Positions 62,314 through 64,000 of a DNA stretch of 64,000 bases are shown piece after piece. Each line of letters begins with the position of its first letter. The stretch's first letter is position 1. The translations under genes and the position numbers were made by a program. The stretch lies in IMG/VR virus record IMGVR_UViG_3300037244_000020, positions 1-64,000 of that record. One strand, given 5' to 3'. Source of the stretch: a virus. Under the pieces are notes generated by a model that worked only from the letters and a program-made list of their open reading frames with translations, made no database searches and had not been told where the DNA came from.

Positions 62314-62498
62314 AGATAGTCCACAACCCCGACCCGAGGCCGCTGAGGCAGAAAGCATACCCGTCGACCGGGGATCAACTCGACGCGATCTGGAAGATTG
62401 TGAACGCTCTGCTCGCGGGCGGTATTCCGCCTGACGACGCGCTGAAAGTGCGTGACGAGATAGCAGCGGTAAAAGCTAAATACCAAAAGGGGAAATAA
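62310..62498 (+). CDS. Hypothetical protein, 62 aa
   Basis: GTG 62310 (GTGA overlap) gives MKIVHNPDPRPLRQKAYPST, then GDQLDAIWKIVNALLAGG. A small phage family with YPSTGDQLDA, found beside tail fibre genes. Function unknown. Confidence 0.6.
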   Translation: MKIVHNPDPRPLRQKAYPSTGDQLDAIWKIVNALLAGGIPPDDALKVRDEIAAVKAKYQKGK

Positions 62499-62903
62499 GT
62501 GGCTGCTGCGGCTTATGATATTCAGCTTGAGCAGGGCGAGACCTTCAGCCCCGTCTGGACATGGAACTGGCCGGGCGCTGGCCCGTTCAACTTCACGGGC
62601 TATTCTGCGCACATGCAGATCAGGTCCACGTTCTATGCAGGGGCGACGCTCGTGGACCTGCACAGCAATACGGGCGGCATCATCTTAGGTGGCGTATTGG
62701 GCACGATGCAGCCGATCATCACGGCATCCGCGTCCGCTGCTCTCCTGTCTGGACAGGTGCCATTGTCCCAAATTCTGAACGGCCGTTCAGTTTATCAGCT
62801 TGGCGTATACGACGTGAAAATTACAGACCCTAGCGGTAGCGTCCTCACCCTCATGGGCGGCAATGTATGGATCGCCCCGCAAGTAACCGTAGGCGGGGCC
62901 TAA
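62499..62903 (+). CDS. Hypothetical tail protein, 134 aa
   Basis: GTG 62499 gives MAAAAYDIQLEQGETFSPVW, then FTGYSAHMQIRSTFYAGATL and YDVKITDPSGSVLTLMGGNV. Beta-sandwich type seen beside tail fibres. Function unknown. Confidence 0.6.
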   Translation: MAAAAYDIQLEQGETFSPVWTWNWPGAGPFNFTGYSAHMQIRSTFYAGATLVDLHSNTGGIILGGVLGTMQPIITASASAALLSGQVPLSQILNGRSVYQLGVYDVKITDPSGSVLTLMGGNVWIAPQVTVGGA

Positions 62904-62906
62904 GAC

Positions 62907-64000
62907 ATGGCGGTAAATCCAGTACTCACGAACAATGCGTTTTCGCTCACAGTAGATGTTAGCGGCGCACAGGCTGCAGGAACTTTTGCAGCGGAGGCGC
63001 AGGTTTCGGCGCTGGCGGCTTCAGTAAGCGCTGCTACAGCCACGACTGAGGCGGCCATTGCGACCAGCGCCGCGACGAGCGCAACAGCCAGCGCTACCAG
63101 TGCGACAGCCAGTGCAACGAGCGCAACAGCCAGCGCGGCTAGTGCGTCCGCCAGCTCTGTTGCACTTACGGCGGGCCTCGCCTCGTTTAACAAGACATGG
63201 CTCGGCCCGCATACGAGCGACCCGACGCTGGATAACCAAGGCAATGCGCTCGTGATCGGCGCAGATTATCTGAATACCAGCGTCACGCCGAACACCATCC
63301 GAGTTTATACGTCGACGGGGTGGCAGGACCAAGACGCCACGGCGGAAGCTGCAAGCGCTAACGCATCACTGTCCGCCACTCAGGCTGCGACCAGCGCGGG
63401 AAACGCGGCGTCCAGTGCGACGGCGGCGGGTACGAGCGAAACGAACTCAGCCGCTAGCGCCACGTCAGCATCTGCGTCGGCTTCCACCGCGACGGCGCAA
63501 GCTACCAACGCGTCTAACAGCGCCACGGCGGCCGCCACGAACGAAACGAACGCTGCGGCGAGCGCGACGTCCGCCTCGGGCAGCGCCACGGCAGCGAGCA
63601 CAAGTGAGACCAACGCATCCGCCAGCGCGACGTCCGCCTCGGGCAGCGCGTCTACTGCGACGACGCAGGCCGGAAACGCGTCAACCAGCGCAACTAACGC
63701 AGCTACTTCGGCGAGCACTGCGACGACGCAGGCCGGAAACGCGTCAACCAGCGCAACTAACGCAGCGAACAGCGCTACTTCAGCTTCGAATAGTGCGTCC
63801 GCAGCGGCGACCAGCGAGACGAACGCCTCGAACAGCGCCTCGGCTGCCGCAACGAGTGCATCTAACGCGGCGGCTGCTGCCGCAGGACTGTCGGTCGTGA
63901 ACGGCGTGTTGAGCGTAGCAGTGAACGGCGGGGTGACGCTGACTGCTGACCAAGCCGCCAACGGCATCCACGTCTACACAGGCACGCTGGCGGCGGCCAC
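62907..64000 (+). CDS. Tail fibre protein, partial (runs off right edge)
   Basis: ATG 62907 gives MAVNPVLTNNAFSLTVDVSG. About 365 residues are visible: an Ala/Ser/Thr-rich stalk, a small domain with LGPHTSDPTLDNQGNALVIG and RVYTSTGWQ, then another Ala/Ser/Thr stalk (SASATSASGSAS). Two 63-nt direct repeats occur (63565/63628 and 63654/63717). It resembles a trimeric fibre shaft. The tip is outside the window. Confidence 0.85.
   Translation, partial: MAVNPVLTNNAFSLTVDVSGAQAAGTFAAEAQVSALAASVSAATATTEAAIATSAATSATASATSATASATSATASAASASASSVALTAGLASFNKTWLGPHTSDPTLDNQGNALVIGADYLNTSVTPNTIRVYTSTGWQDQDATAEAASANASLSATQAATSAGNAASSATAAGTSETNSAASATSASASASTATAQATNASNSATAAATNETNAAASATSASGSATAASTSETNASASATSASGSASTATTQAGNASTSATNAATSASTATTQAGNASTSATNAANSATSASNSASAAATSETNASNSASAAATSASNAAAAAAGLSVVNGVLSVAVNGGVTLTADQAANGIHVYTGTLAAA
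63654..63765 (+). repeat. 63-nt direct repeat in the tail fibre
   Basis: The stretch starting ACTGCGACGACGCAGGCCGG at 63654 recurs at 63717, with about 48 identical bases. A similar 63-nt period occurs at 63565 and 63628. Equal period of 21 residues suggests recent shaft expansion. Confidence 0.7.

Noticed and set aside
1-64000. Search for tRNA genes, integrase, attachment sites and standard holin-endolysin pairs
   Set aside because: None could be supported by eye. The NlpC/P60 domain at 57352 belongs to the tail tip, and two-span small proteins alone do not make a lysis cassette.

Overview
The window is 64 kb of a tailed double-stranded DNA phage genome, siphovirus-like, most plausibly infecting a Burkholderia-type or related proteobacterium. 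The grounds are a lambda-like tail module (minor tail proteins M, L, K, I and J in order, and a tape measure of about 1211 residues), a P22-like coat protein, a DUF4055 portal, moderately high GC, and tight ATGA and GTGA gene overlaps. Both ends are open: a primase runs off the left edge and a tail fibre off the right. I see no tRNA, rRNA, CRISPR array, integrase or recognisable lysis cassette.

Layout. Bases 1-36.3 kb are mostly leftward early or accessory genes. These include an AEP-type primase, an SNF2-like helicase, a MazG-like pyrophosphohydrolase, a metallophosphoesterase, several XRE-type regulators, an acyl carrier protein, two RMF-like proteins, a sliding-clamp-like protein, a pentapeptide-repeat protein, BRO-N-like proteins and many tiny membrane peptides. 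Rightward islands lie inside this arm: 13.7-14.9 kb (a homing-endonuclease-like gene, a DUF6582-like gene and an exported protein), 17.4-18.3 kb (a P63C protein) and 33.5-34.0 kb (an HU/IHF-like protein). A phage-borne S53 serine peptidase is at 15.3-16.9 kb. An 890-base non-coding region at 31.37-32.26 kb holds nine 24-bp palindromes alternating with AT-rich 17-mers, a candidate origin or regulatory array. From 37.2 kb everything runs rightward: terminase small subunit, a Tad2-like anti-Thoeris candidate, a GIY-YIG endonuclease, terminase large subunit, portal, minor head protein, scaffold, coat, connectors, tail tube, frameshifted tail chaperone, tape measure, tail tip and fibre.

Regulation. 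At least nine intergenic gaps carry near-identical sigma70-type promoters (TTGCAC or close variants, 16-17 nt spacer, TATAAT or close variants). Most fire leftward, and the same -35 starts the late operon at 37200. Several late genes have start regions inside strong RNA hairpins.

The most unusual points are these. (1) terL is broken exactly in its P-loop by a 57-nt in-frame insert made of an 18-bp perfect hairpin with a UAG in its loop, next to a free-standing homing endonuclease. This recalls mobile translational-bypass elements but is unproven. (2) Three genes carry pieces of the phage's own structural proteins: a mini-coat at 49.9 kb, a tail-tube-like peptide in an early gene at 24.8 kb and a tail-tip-like segment in an early gene at 11.8 kb. 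(3) The palindrome array. (4) A sedolisin with substituted calcium ligands. (5) A multigene duplication at 25.8-28.9 kb with a deletion scar.
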